From NCBI GenBank assembly GCA_973895155.1, contig OZ316895.1, forward strand, positions 21,762,001 through 21,826,000: a DNA stretch of 64,000 bases, written 5' to 3'. This document shows, piece by piece, positions 10,931 through 21,900 of the stretch. Position numbers and translations under genes: made by a program. The DNA is from Marsupella aquatica (lineage: Eukaryota > Marchantiophyta). Below the pieces are notes generated by a model. The model made no database searches, was not told the DNA's origin, and was given only the letters and a program-made list of their open reading frames with translations. Every line of letters starts with the position of its first letter. Positions within the stretch are counted from its first letter, which is position 1.

Positions 10931-12874
10931 TTTACCAGATTTATCATGCTATAAAGGAATGTCTTCGACATATAGATGTGGAGTTACCTGGACCCCTCTA
11001 GAAGGGTCCTGGCCCAGGCACGAGAATTCGCTAGGGGGCCAGACCCATACCGTTAGCGACCATTTATATTTGAGATTTCTGTTGCCAAGATTGCTTTTTC
11101 TGTACCGTACTTGGAAAGCAATGTATTCGATTGATTGGCCCTCGAGAAATTCCAGGGGTTGAAACTACACTCTTAGTTACTGCACACCGTTCGATATGAT
11201 TATTCGAGGACTTTTGACAAAGCTTGAATGTAGAGAGGCCAAGTCTGTTCTCTGCACGTGCAAATCCATAGTCTTGGTTAAAAAGAAACTTCCAGGACAT
11301 TTCCAGGGGCTTGACTTTGGTTCCACACCCCTTTGGTGGTTGTGATGGGCCGTGCTAGTGAGCCGAGCTCCGCTGATGATGAGGAGGAGGAGGAGGAGGA
11401 GGAGGAGGAAAGATGGAGACTCGCAAATCTTCAAAAGCACTGCTGCAATGTTGCAGTCTGTTGGCTTTGGAGAGTCTTGGTTGATGACGTCTGTCATGTT
11501 GAATACAGAAAACCTTGTGGGCGAATGCTCCATCTTTCCAAGCAGGTTCCTCAATTCTCTAACACCCTTCCAATCATGAGAACTATCCCAACCGCCAAAT
11601 TGTGAAGCGATTTCTGGCTCTGTACTTAGCAGCTCGTACTTCTCGAGACGCACGGATTGGCAGTCTCTGAATTGGAGTTGCATCTGTGAAACTCACAGGT
11701 CGGCAGGGAAAAGTATATTCAAGGGGTTGAGTTCCAGTTTCGTCGCCGCTCTGGAAACAGTCCTGCTAATTTGCTGCCTTTCTCTCAGAATTAAATATAT
11801 ATCGATGTGTTCAGAGTTGATTTCAATCTACATTCGTGACAGATTCCAGGATTTGTGAGCGACTTCGACCTTCATTCGTGGGGAAGTGGAACTAGACTTC
11901 TTGTTTCCGTCCACTAGCTCTACTCCTCCCGCAACGATCGACCAATGAAGGTTTTTTCCAAACACACTCTACAATTGCTTCTTCCTTGTGAGCCTCTTGC
12001 GATATCGTTCTGCGCTTTTGTAGCAAGTCGGAAAATTGTATTTCGGGTACAGGACTAATCGCGAGTTTGAATAGAAGCGAGGCGATAAACATTCTTATGC
12101 GTAGTTGAATTGCAGATTTCGTTTGTGGTTCTAGTCACAGTAGATGAGCGGTGTACTAGAATGGCTATGAAGAAGGACGATGCAAAAATTAAGCCGCCGA
12201 TACTCTGCACAATTCTTCTGCATTCCTTAGGTTCCAATTCGTGCTTTTTGGTTGAATGTGTTAGTTCTGTGTTTTGAGTGACGGCATATAATGTTTATCC
12301 AGTTGACCCTCGTGGAGAAGATGAGCTTCCACATCGCTTCTGTAATTGAGCAAAGTGGGCTCACGTTTTGAGTGAGAGACGCTACGGCCGGGGATCGTCC
12401 ATCTGCAGGCCACTTCGGAAGTGATCCTCCACGGCCACCTAGCACGTTGGACTTGAGGAGGCAATTGGGATCGAGGGAGCTCCTCGCCGGGTACAGACAC
12501 GAAAGAAACTCTCCATGGCGGTATCCACATGAAAGGCATCATCAATCAAGAACGATAGGTCGGATTAGAATGGGATCGACTCATCAACCAGATATTTGCA
12601 GCTTGTGCCTCCATAGCAACCTCGAAAGTAAGTGTGAATGGGAGGTAGGCTGCCGACTGTAGTAATCAAAGCCCAGCTGATGGATTTCCCCTTCACCACG
12701 GGAGGATCGAAGGAGCCGGTCTTCTGGATTCACGCCCAACTTTCTGAGATGATGACTCGAGGAGTAGCACCAGTATTTCCGGATAGGTAGAGCTCACCAC
12801 GTCTAGATTTCCGGGCTCATGATCTGAATAGTTCATTCGCCGGAAACGTCTATCGAGTTTGGCGGAAGCGATTG
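10931..12874. other. Region without a confident gene
   Basis: A minus-strand frame at 11177-11683 (168 codons) looks coding-like in its first 90 codons (for example KYELLSTEPEIASQFGGW), then runs into poly-Leu. That run is only the complement of a (GAG)n microsatellite at about 11380-11410. Further minus-strand frames at 12055-12237 (with one hydrophobic segment, GGLIFASSFFIAILV) and 11892-12092 might be exons of the same unknown gene. I recognise no family and could not join them with confidence. Confidence 0.3.
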
Positions 12875-14446
12875 ATGGGTAATTGCCTCTGCACCTATAA
12901 TCGACCAGCAGCAATCGGCACAGACACTTCCCAAGCCCTGATCCTGGTCGTGGGCAACGATGCAGAATACAAGTCTCGTGTCGCACAGGACCTCGCAGAG
13001 GCTCGTGGCGCGACAGAAAAGCACGTCAACAAGGCCGGGGTTCGGTGTTTCGCCAGAAACGCTTCCCCCGCAGAACCTGTGGTGATGGAGACTGCTCCCT
13101 TGAAGACTGTCCCGGGTTTGTCCCGGGTGGACACTGCGAGAGTCTGGATCTCACAGAATTCCCTGAGACAGCTTTCGGGACAGGTTGTGTTTGTGGTTTG
13201 CGTCATAGGGTCGACCGATGCCGATGAAATCTCCAGGGAGCCGAGTTTCACGAAAAACCAATTCTGCTGGTTGCATGCGTTGGCGCATGTTTTTGAAAAG
13301 AACAAAAATGAGATCCTGATCATGGTTAAGTCGGAGGACAGCACTGACGATGCGTTCAAGCAGAAATTCCTGCAGGTCCTGAAAAGGGATGGATTCCGAT
13401 GCGAAGAAAACATCATCTTCGTCAAGTCGAAGAAAGCATATCTCAATTCTCCTATCGTCAAAACGTTACTGCAATCTCATGTTGATGAGAGAATAATTGA
13501 ACACAGGATCGAGGCAATGCCCCCTTTCCGTTTGCCAATGGTGGCACGGGATGGTACCGGCTGGTTTGGGCCATGGGGTCCTGAGAACGTGATGCTTTTC
13601 GGGATTTCAGGCAGTGGAAAGTCCACACTGGCCAAGATGCTCACGACAGGGAGGCTAGACGGAGTCGATTCTCTCTCCACCAAATTTTCCACGAGCTCAG
13701 GTATGAGGGGAGAAACGAAGAAGGTCATTGTAGGGCAAGGGAGAGGGTGGTGTGTTGTCGACACTCCGGGGCTCGGAGAGTCGAACGAGGATGCAAAGAG
13801 CGGCGTATCAACAGACAGAGCGGGCAAATTGATCAAAGAGTACGTGATGTTGGCCCAAGGAGTTTACAGCCACTTCATCTTCGTCATTAAGAAGGAAAGG
13901 GTGAGCGAGTCCGATACGGCATTGTGGAGAATCTTCAACACAATGTTCCACGCAGAGGGGGTTGAAAACCACATGACTGTTGTGGTTTCCGGTGCAGATC
14001 AAATATGGGTTGACGAAAACATCAGTCATTTGAAGAAGTGTTTCGAAGGCTGTCACAGTTTTTTGCCTGCAGAATTCCCTTCAATGGAGCCGGATGTGCA
14101 TTGTGACGAGGAAGCGGAGAGAGAGCTCCAAGAAGAGCTTCAGAACACGAGACTGCAGTCCTTGAAGGCGCTCGAGGAAGATCTCGCCAGCCTTTGTCGA
14201 TTGGATGTGTCTTGCAGATTGGGAAAGTGGTCGCTCGGTACTCAACGGAGTTTGATAGCTCGCGATGAGGACGAATCCTTCTCGTACGGGGCTCATATGC
14301 GCCAAAATGCTGTCTTCGGACCGTCAGCCGGAAAACCACAGCCATCTGACTACGAAACAGCCAGGACCATCATCAGATTCAAGTCCTTAACGACCCCAAC
14401 CTTTCTCCCTGGGGAGAAATTAGTGGTTTCTCCGTGTAGAAAATAG
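12875..14446 (+). CDS. AIG1-type GTPase with N-terminal acylation signal
   Basis: This is a single-exon gene of 523 codons. The ATG at 12875 gives MGNCLC, a textbook signal for N-myristoylation on Gly2 with palmitoylation on Cys4 and Cys6, so membrane attachment is predicted. The AIG1/IAN GTPase domain occupies about residues 235-400, with G1 GISGSGKST (243-251), G3 DTPGLGES (296-303) and a degenerate G4 (VVSGADQ, about 370). Residues 22-200 form a second Rossmann-like segment (ALILVVGND ... VVFVVCVIGSTD) that resembles a G domain but has no P-loop, suggesting a tandem pseudo-GTPase plus GTPase layout. The acidic C-terminal third (EEAERELQEELQ) is probably helical. AIG1 GTPases are linked to pathogen and stress responses in plants; no substrate can be inferred. 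No transmembrane segment is seen. It ends in TAG. Confidence 0.85.
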   Translation: MGNCLCTYNRPAAIGTDTSQALILVVGNDAEYKSRVAQDLAEARGATEKHVNKAGVRCFARNASPAEPVVMETAPLKTVPGLSRVDTARVWISQNSLRQLSGQVVFVVCVIGSTDADEISREPSFTKNQFCWLHALAHVFEKNKNEILIMVKSEDSTDDAFKQKFLQVLKRDGFRCEENIIFVKSKKAYLNSPIVKTLLQSHVDERIIEHRIEAMPPFRLPMVARDGTGWFGPWGPENVMLFGISGSGKSTLAKMLTTGRLDGVDSLSTKFSTSSGMRGETKKVIVGQGRGWCVVDTPGLGESNEDAKSGVSTDRAGKLIKEYVMLAQGVYSHFIFVIKKERVSESDTALWRIFNTMFHAEGVENHMTVVVSGADQIWVDENISHLKKCFEGCHSFLPAEFPSMEPDVHCDEEAERELQEELQNTRLQSLKALEEDLASLCRLDVSCRLGKWSLGTQRSLIARDEDESFSYGAHMRQNAVFGPSAGKPQPSDYETARTIIRFKSLTTPTFLPGEKLVVSPCRK

Positions 14447-16621
14447 GGAGAGCAGGCTAATCCCTCGCTATAGAGCTAAGAGAAAAATGAGGGACAGTAG
14501 ACAAATCCCTCAAGTGCTCTTCCAAATACGTGATCCTGGGAGTACTCCATTAGTGAGACCAGGACCAACCAGATCTCGAGATAGCTCGGAATGTTGAAAT
14601 TTGAGAAGCGAAATCTATGCTGGGCTGTATCTTGATGCCAGAGAAAAGAAAGAGTATCTGAGATGAACTGGAAAGTGGAGGAGCGCTGCTCATAGCACAT
14701 TAAGGAGAGAGGAGAGAGGAGAAGATGAATACTCGCAGTGGGTTCTTAGCGTACAATTCATGTGTCCCTCGGGGAGCTAGTTGTTCCGACACTTGTGACA
14801 ACAAGTACCATAAATTTGCATGCCAGATCGAGAATGATATGCGGAATGGAATCACCGCTGAGGCATCAACAACATTCAGTTCAACAGGAAAACTGGGTAA
14901 TAGTCTACTGCGGATTGCAAACAACGAGTTCGGGCATTGTCAAGAAGGCTAATGTTTCTAATGCCTCCTGCTCAACCGACTCAGGAGAATCAAGTACAGC
15001 ATCCTCTATGTACTTGTTGGTTGCATCATATAGCTTCGATTGAAGTTACAATATTCTAGATTTCTCAATTTGATTCTGCTGCAGACACCAAATTATCTTA
15101 TTTTCCTCTTTGGAGTAATCACATCTTTCAAAGAACTTGGATAGTAGATAGATGATGCCCTGCCTTCACAACATTCTAATTAATAGAGTTGAAATCGCAG
15201 TAGCCAGAGTTGTCAAGAGTAAATCCAGGTCCGAAAACTCATTGAAAATTCTGATGAGATTGCTTCACTTTTGTTCCAATTCAGGTGGTTAGACTCACAA
15301 TCTAGCAGGTGGGGCATAATAATGATGATACATCAAGCTCGTCCAATCCAAACGATGTTACTAGTGGTAATGTCAAAAACATTGGAGTATTGCATCCTTT
15401 TGATGTCTGAGACTGACGAGGAACGTGAATGACGAAGAGAATTCGAGTGCTTCCTCTGGCGTGGCAAACACGGTGGAAACAGGTACATTGGACGTCCCAC
15501 AAAAACATATTCACATAGTAGTTGTGATGTGGAGTTCTCGGATGTTGGTGGCATACCTGTCTCATCAAAATATGGCATCTGTCGTGCAGGCCGAATCGAT
15601 GATGACGATATTTCTATCTGTCAGTGGGGCACCACTCTACCTTCAGGTGTCCTGTCATCAAATTGGATTTTAGCGAAGGTTTTAGCACACTTCAATTTGG
15701 TGACTCGACTGGCACAATGCTTCGAATGGGTCAATACGAAAGTATCCAGCCTCTATGGAGCAACCCCTCTCAATAACGAAGATCCGCTTATTGATGGAAG
15801 AAGTAGGGAGGCATCCATGGATCCGAAGCCATAACTGCAACAACCCTACTTAGTTGCTGCCTTGACCATCACCTCCCAAATGGGCCTTGATTCGTTCTCA
15901 AAACGCTGCAGAAGCCCAAGAATATAGAATCAGAAGAAGAGTAGTTCATCGCTGTCGTTGTATACAGTTGTAGGAAGAAGCGAAGGGATCAGAGCGTATA
16001 ACATGAAGCATATCAGTTCTTTTCTAGAGGATGATTACTATCGTGGAGAGCGGAGCGAGATCCCACTTCAGGAGATGTTGTGTGGTTTTCCACAATGTGG
16101 AACAGTAGTTACGAGGTGTTGCTGTCACCAATTGTGATAAAAAAAAGTCTGCTTACAGAAATTGATTGGAACTGGAAATTGCCTTTCGTTGTAAGTTCAA
16201 CCATTGTTGTCGATATTGAATGTAGCCCACCCCTTGTTTGCAGTGAAGCGTAGGCAGGGACCATAGAGTAGACATAATAGTTTTATGTGGTAGAATCTTT
16301 GGTCCTCCGGTGATCGTTCTGCACGATGGCCTTTCTACAGAGTGTGTGGATCTGGCCACCTTTGCAGATTGTTGGGAAATTGGCACAATACAATCACACA
16401 AGCACAAGCATACACACTGACACCAAGAAGATACCTGGTTCATCTTTGTCAAGGCTATGTCCATGGAATGCTAAAGTTTTATTAAGCTTTGGCTATCATG
16501 GCCACACAAAACCTTCTTGTACAAGCTCTCCTTTTAACATCTAGCTAGTTATTTTAAACATGAGTCTCCAAGAGGAGCTATTCCTAGCTCCTCTATATGC
16601 TACTGTAAACATTAGTGTCAT
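14447..16621. other. No confident gene
   Basis: Short open stretches exist at 14725-14952 and 15529-15834 (plus). The second reads coding-like (CEWVNTKV-type sequence) but has no ATG, no family match I recognise, and no linked exons I can defend. Nothing else is seen. Confidence 0.35.
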
Positions 16622-16661
16622 GGCTAATCACCATTAACACCCTAATGGTGGTGGTTTAGCC
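16622..16661. repeat. Short stem-loop
   Basis: GGCTAATCACCATTA pairs with TAATGGTGGTGGTTTAGCC across a short loop (ACACCC). It is a 40-bp imperfect hairpin in otherwise gene-free DNA and may be the relic of a small foldback element. Confidence 0.45.
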
Positions 16662-18456
16662 AGAGTAACTAAAAGTTAACCCAAGACTTGAGTTAACCCT
16701 AACACAGATATAGTAAAGGTAGTCTTTGAATAGGCCCAGAATATAGCATGCCAAATCAGCTATGGTGGGAGCCTCGGTGGGGAGTAGCATAGTAGAAAAC
16801 ACCCATGAAGTTTCTATGCAATGTGGTAGGAGCATTCAAGCTATGGCCTCCATTCACGTCTGGCATGGGAAAGACTACCAAGTGCTTTTGGCAGCTGGGC
16901 CTCCGGCCAGAGAATTGGGGCACATGCGCTTCCCACCCATACCCTGCACCCTTTCAACTGAGTCCTTTTGGCAGCACGGGACCATGGAAGGTCCAACATT
17001 GTAAACGACCATATATTGTTCTTGAAATGTTTTTGGAAGGTGAATCTAACCCGTAACATCCTTGGGAGCCAAATCCATTCAAAACCTGAAAACCTGAAAA
17101 CAAATCTGCTGCTCGCCCCCAAACAAGCTTCCAAAAGATGGATATGTTGCATCCCATTTTGGATTCCAATTATGATTTGAGAAGGCAAATAGCCCTGGGG
17201 CTAGTTTCATAAATCACTTTCGTTACAACACCTGATTACAATTGGGTCCCACTCTTAGAGTATCACATCCAAGTTTTTAAGGGTGTTTCCATTTAGAAGA
17301 TAAGTACAATCTATGCCTGTTTTTAACTGGATCTAGATAAGATGAGAATCTCCAACACTTCTACTTCTCAGTCACAAAAAGTAAAGAAAAAGGAGAAAAA
17401 TCTCAAGACGATCATGCATGCTCTGATTTGATACTTCTACAGTAGTACTGTAGATTTGTCAAACTTGACCGTGACTGTATATATTCATTGATAAACAAAA
17501 GCAGTCAGCCACATTTGAGAAGGTACAGCTTAATTACGGAAGGAACAGTGAGTTTTTCTGTTCTCGGGCATCTATACCCAAATTTCTCATCAGCTATCTC
17601 AAAATAACACAGGACGTTATGTGAGATTCTGCTACTAACAGTAGAACTTTGATCTCGCAAGATGACTTCCTTAGATGTCCCCAAAGTCACCTTCATGAAG
17701 GTGACACTGTTTGGCGTCAGATTATCTGATCTGGGCCTTTCTTCTTGGACAGATACTTGGCGAGAAAGAGTTGCGAATTGTAGCTCAAGACTCTGAGACC
17801 ACCACTAACCAAGAATCTGAGCCTTCAACAACTCGAGATGAGGCAGCCAACTCGGCAGCCAATATTCAACAGCGGAAGGGAACTGTGCAGCTAGCACCTC
17901 AATCAACTAGCCGCTAGCTACTGCAGCATCGACTGCTGAGGTTTGTAAAACAGAAACAAGAGGCTACTATTGACATATTTACCTCCACCGTCAGTGACTC
18001 AGTGATACCTACTGAAGAACCCAAAGGTTCGTCTCAAGAAGAGTTTTTTACATTTTTAAAAGGCTATCACCTCGTCGTCTCAAGAAAAGCATTACTCTGG
18101 AAAACTGAGTACGAGATCTGAAAACTACATTGATGAAAACCAAGATGTCCCAAACAAGTCGATTTTTCAATGGGGAGGGCCCGACGATCCGGCCTGCATA
18201 GGCCCCTCAAAAATGTCCGTGTCCCAGCAAGCTGTCTTGGGGATCACTATTTGGAGGCACCCTCATCATGTGCAATCGTTTGGACTTTTTGTAACACCCA
18301 TAGAAATTTGAAAGTAAGTAGCGCTAAACTAATCATGAGGTAATTTGTAAGTTAGATTTTTTTTCTTTTTTTGAACCCTCGTTCCATCTAAGTTTTTGTT
18401 AAGTCTTCTCTGAAACAAAATTTAAAAACTGTCAAGAGTGAACTCCTAGAAATTGG
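16662..18456. other. No confident gene
   Basis: Overlapping frames on both strands at 16.76-17.19 kb look like chance openings. A possible plus-strand exon begins after an AG at about 17752 (ILGEKELRIVAQDSETTT...) and ends at 17917; it is Ser/Thr/Gln-rich and unrecognised. Confidence 0.3.
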
Positions 18457-18804
18457 ATGCCTGTAGCCATGGGTTCCCATATTCCCGGCCCATGTTCAGT
18501 CGAGCTTGCAACCAGTGAGCTTGTGTCCACCATACCTCCTAGAGGAATATCACTCCTCTGGCGATGTGGTCAACACAATGCCCAGTTCTATGCTGTCCAT
18601 TCTCCGCAATTCGCAGTTCATCTGTATCCTATCGTGCACATCTGTGCCCGGGCTCGGCATTGTTCTTTCATTCACTACAGTGAGATGGGAAGTCCACAAC
18701 CCGAAGGGAACTTTCTCTACCTACTAGTAGAATGGCCGGAAGCTCAAGTAGAAACAGCAGCCAAAGATATACGTACTCTTTTAAAACAAATTCATTGGCG
18801 GTAA
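18457..18804 (+). CDS. Hypothetical terminal exon, KH-like C-terminus?
   Basis: The 115-codon frame ends GNFLYLLVEWPEAQVETAAK followed by DIRTLLKQI. This resembles the beta-alpha ending of KH-like domains found at the C-termini of some RNA helicases, but the match is weak and I name no gene. It would be convergent with P5CS, whose stop codon lies 106 bp further on. The ATG and upstream exons are not established. Confidence 0.2.
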   Translation: MPVAMGSHIPGPCSVELATSELVSTIPPRGISLLWRCGQHNAQFYAVHSPQFAVHLYPIVHICARARHCSFIHYSEMGSPQPEGNFLYLLVEWPEAQVETAAKDIRTLLKQIHWR

Positions 18805-18909
18805 ACATTCAACCTTAATTTTTCCAAGAGAGGAGAACTTGTGACTAACGACCATCTCGTCAGATCTGTCTGTGCACGTTAAGGATCTCCTTATGCAGCA
18901 AACATCCTG

Positions 18910-21900
18910 TTACTTGAGTGAAGCATTTGAGACACCTGATGAACTTTCAGTACTATAGCTATTCCCATTGCTCAACCTATGTAAACCTTCTGCTAATTTA
19001 GACTCACAACTCATTGATACCGTATCCTCCAAAGACAACTTCTTGTGTGTGTAGGTCACACCTTTGTCCCCATCTACCACCTGCCCGGTTCCTCTCAACA
19101 ACCTGAAATACGATCCAAAAAATTAAGCTCCAGACAGTTTACTAATCTTCCATCAGAGCAATGTGCGCCCGTAGGAGAGGGTCAAGTAATATGTAGATTG
19201 AGTTTGGTGTCCATAGTGATAGAAAGGTTTAACTCAGAACTCACGACTTTGGGGATTGACAGCATGCTCACTAAATTTTGAGCCACTAGATAAAGATGTA
19301 GCAAAATTTTGGAGCACGAGGGGGCTTTGAGGTTCTGAACATACCATCGTGTGGTCAGGAGTCCCTCCACCCCTACGGGACCACGAGCATGGATTCTACT
19401 TGTGCTGATGCCAACCTGTCAAAAGACGGAGCGGCATCAGAAATTTCTCTGACGTTTGGAACATTTACTCAAAGCTTCCGATCTCTTTCCCAATTTACAA
19501 CAACCTCCATGGACGACGTAGGAAATGGATGTACGACTTTCTTGAGAAATAACGATGTTTGAAGTAGATTGGTGAGTCCAAGCTTGTAATAAGAGCATTT
19601 CGTACAAACCAAGAAGAATATTGGAGGAAAAAGAGGTCCAACAACTATGACATACCTCAGCTCCCAGCCCAAAGCGAGCCCCATCACAAAACCTTGTACT
19701 TGCATTCCTGAAGACTGCGGCACTGCAAGCAAGAATCCAAAACCAGTTTCAGGGTTTATATCTGGGTTGCAAAACAGTTCTGAAAAGAATTGTGGGGGTT
19801 CGCGAAACTTAGGAGGATACGATCAGCAGCAGAAGAGATATTAATTACATTCCACCAGGACAATAACAACTTTGACAAGCACCAGTAGGCAAATAAGTAG
19901 AGCACGAGTCTCCACGCTAATGCCTTTCAACAAACGAAGAAGTTAAATGATTCACCTGTCAACTTTCTGCAAAAATTTCTCAGCAATCTTATCGTCCTTC
20001 GTAACAATACAATCGGTATGAGAACTGCCACCACAAAACGAATATAATTAGTCTTGACCAATATAAAAATCTTTTACTACCTATGTATACTGTTATGCTT
20101 GCTTCCCTCCAGATTACCGGAAAACAAGGGCGAACCAAACCACGTACTTTTGCCAGCATGCGTCTTTGGAATGCTTGATTGAGGCAAAGAGCGTTTACTT
20201 GAAGCTCTCCAAAATAACATAAAATTAGATTTCTACCGCACGGCTGACAGGCATTCCTCACCTCCCGAACTCATGGATATGGTTGATAGCTGCATCCACA
20301 TCCTTAACAATCTCTACTGTGCAAGCTAGCCCACTATACTCTTTATGAAGAGTATCAGCCTTTTGAAGTTTCAGAACTTCTACTGCTCTTGGTCCCCCAT
20401 ACATTGTTACCCCTGTCAATTGTACAACATGATGCGAGATGTCAGGACCAAGCAAAATTATCGCACTAGTGAAAACAATATAAACAAGTATAGGGACGGT
20501 CAGATTTCAGAGAAGTAGATCAATAACCGCACCTGCTACCTGTAAAGGGAATACAAGCTTCTCCCAGCCTCCATTCCCAACCAACGATTCATGGACCAGC
20601 AGTGTCTCCTGCAAGCATACCACAATCAGTTCTGCAGTTCGAAGGAGTAGGTTACTAAAGCAATCTCTGCACATTCGCTGTAAGGTCAGCCAGATCCTGA
20701 GAACATTGCAGTAAGGTAGAAAATTGCCGACTCTGCTTTGAAGGTCTGGACTGGAAAAGTACCATGCTGTTGCAAGCAGCTGGGTAATCAACTTTAGAAT
20801 CCAGAATTATTTTCTTTGCCATCTCTGTATCTGCAGCCTCATCTATATACACATGGCATACTCCATCTGTGCACAAGACCCAGATCTCGTATTATTAGCT
20901 CTAGTGACGCAGGAAGAAGTACTGTACCAACCTTCTTTCGTACAACCTAAGTAAGGCATGCTTAACCAAAGAAACGGTGGCCAGACGGAGGAGTAAAATA
21001 ACTGTCTACTCGTACCTCCAACATCGAAATGCAGTCAGGTTACAAAATCGAAGCACGCAAGGATATCAAACAGTTGAGCGTCCAGAACACAATTTTAATT
21101 GATTGATCAAGGTTGTACAGGTGTATGCTAATAACTAACCAGCATGGCCAAGAACAGGGATCTTCGTTGTTGCTTTGATTTGTGAAACTAGCGCATTGCT
21201 GCCCCTTGGTATCACCAGATCGATTACATCATCCAACTGTGTGTAACCAAGCAAGTCCATTAGAACATAATATCATCATCAATGAATTGCCGAACTTTCC
21301 CGAAACTAGAAACCGAAACCGAAATTTTCAAGGCTTTCACCGAGTCCTAGATTCACAGTCTTACTTGCCACATACTCGCCGTTCGTAAATTATCTTCCAA
21401 TACCTTTACTCCATAGACATATTGGTTGATAGGCTGTTCACAGTTTATATACATGACTTGTATTTCAAAGGAGGTAGTAACAAGGATTTCGTCCACCCTG
21501 GATAACAATGCAACGTACCTTGAGAAGATCAGGTATTTCATCCCTCCCAGTTACCAGGCCAATAAGCTCTGGGCCCACGGATTTGGGCAGCGCTTGAGTT
21601 ACAACCTACGACACACTTAACAGTAAAAAACTCTATTCAAGCTACATGATATCCATTTCTTCAGAACACAGCTTCAACACCAAGTACGGGTACACACGAA
21701 AGGCAGATCTGTTACACCGAGAAAGATGTCTGATAAGGGAAAAAAAACAGTTTTGTAATGGCATACCTTATGCAGAATAGCGTTTGATCGAGCTGCCTCT
21801 TTTCCTCCTTTCAAGAGTAAACCATTTCCACTCCGAACGGCCAGCGAAGCAATCTGCACAGTTTATCAGTTCTCATGAATTAGACCTCTGGTAAAATAGG

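Noticed and set aside
11333-11605. Acidic protein with poly-Glu run
   Set aside because: The run is a (GAG)n microsatellite. The rest has no recognisable family, and the opposite strand is equally open.
16805-17188. Protein-coding gene on either strand
   Set aside because: Both strands are open over the same stretch, with no motifs or splice structure.
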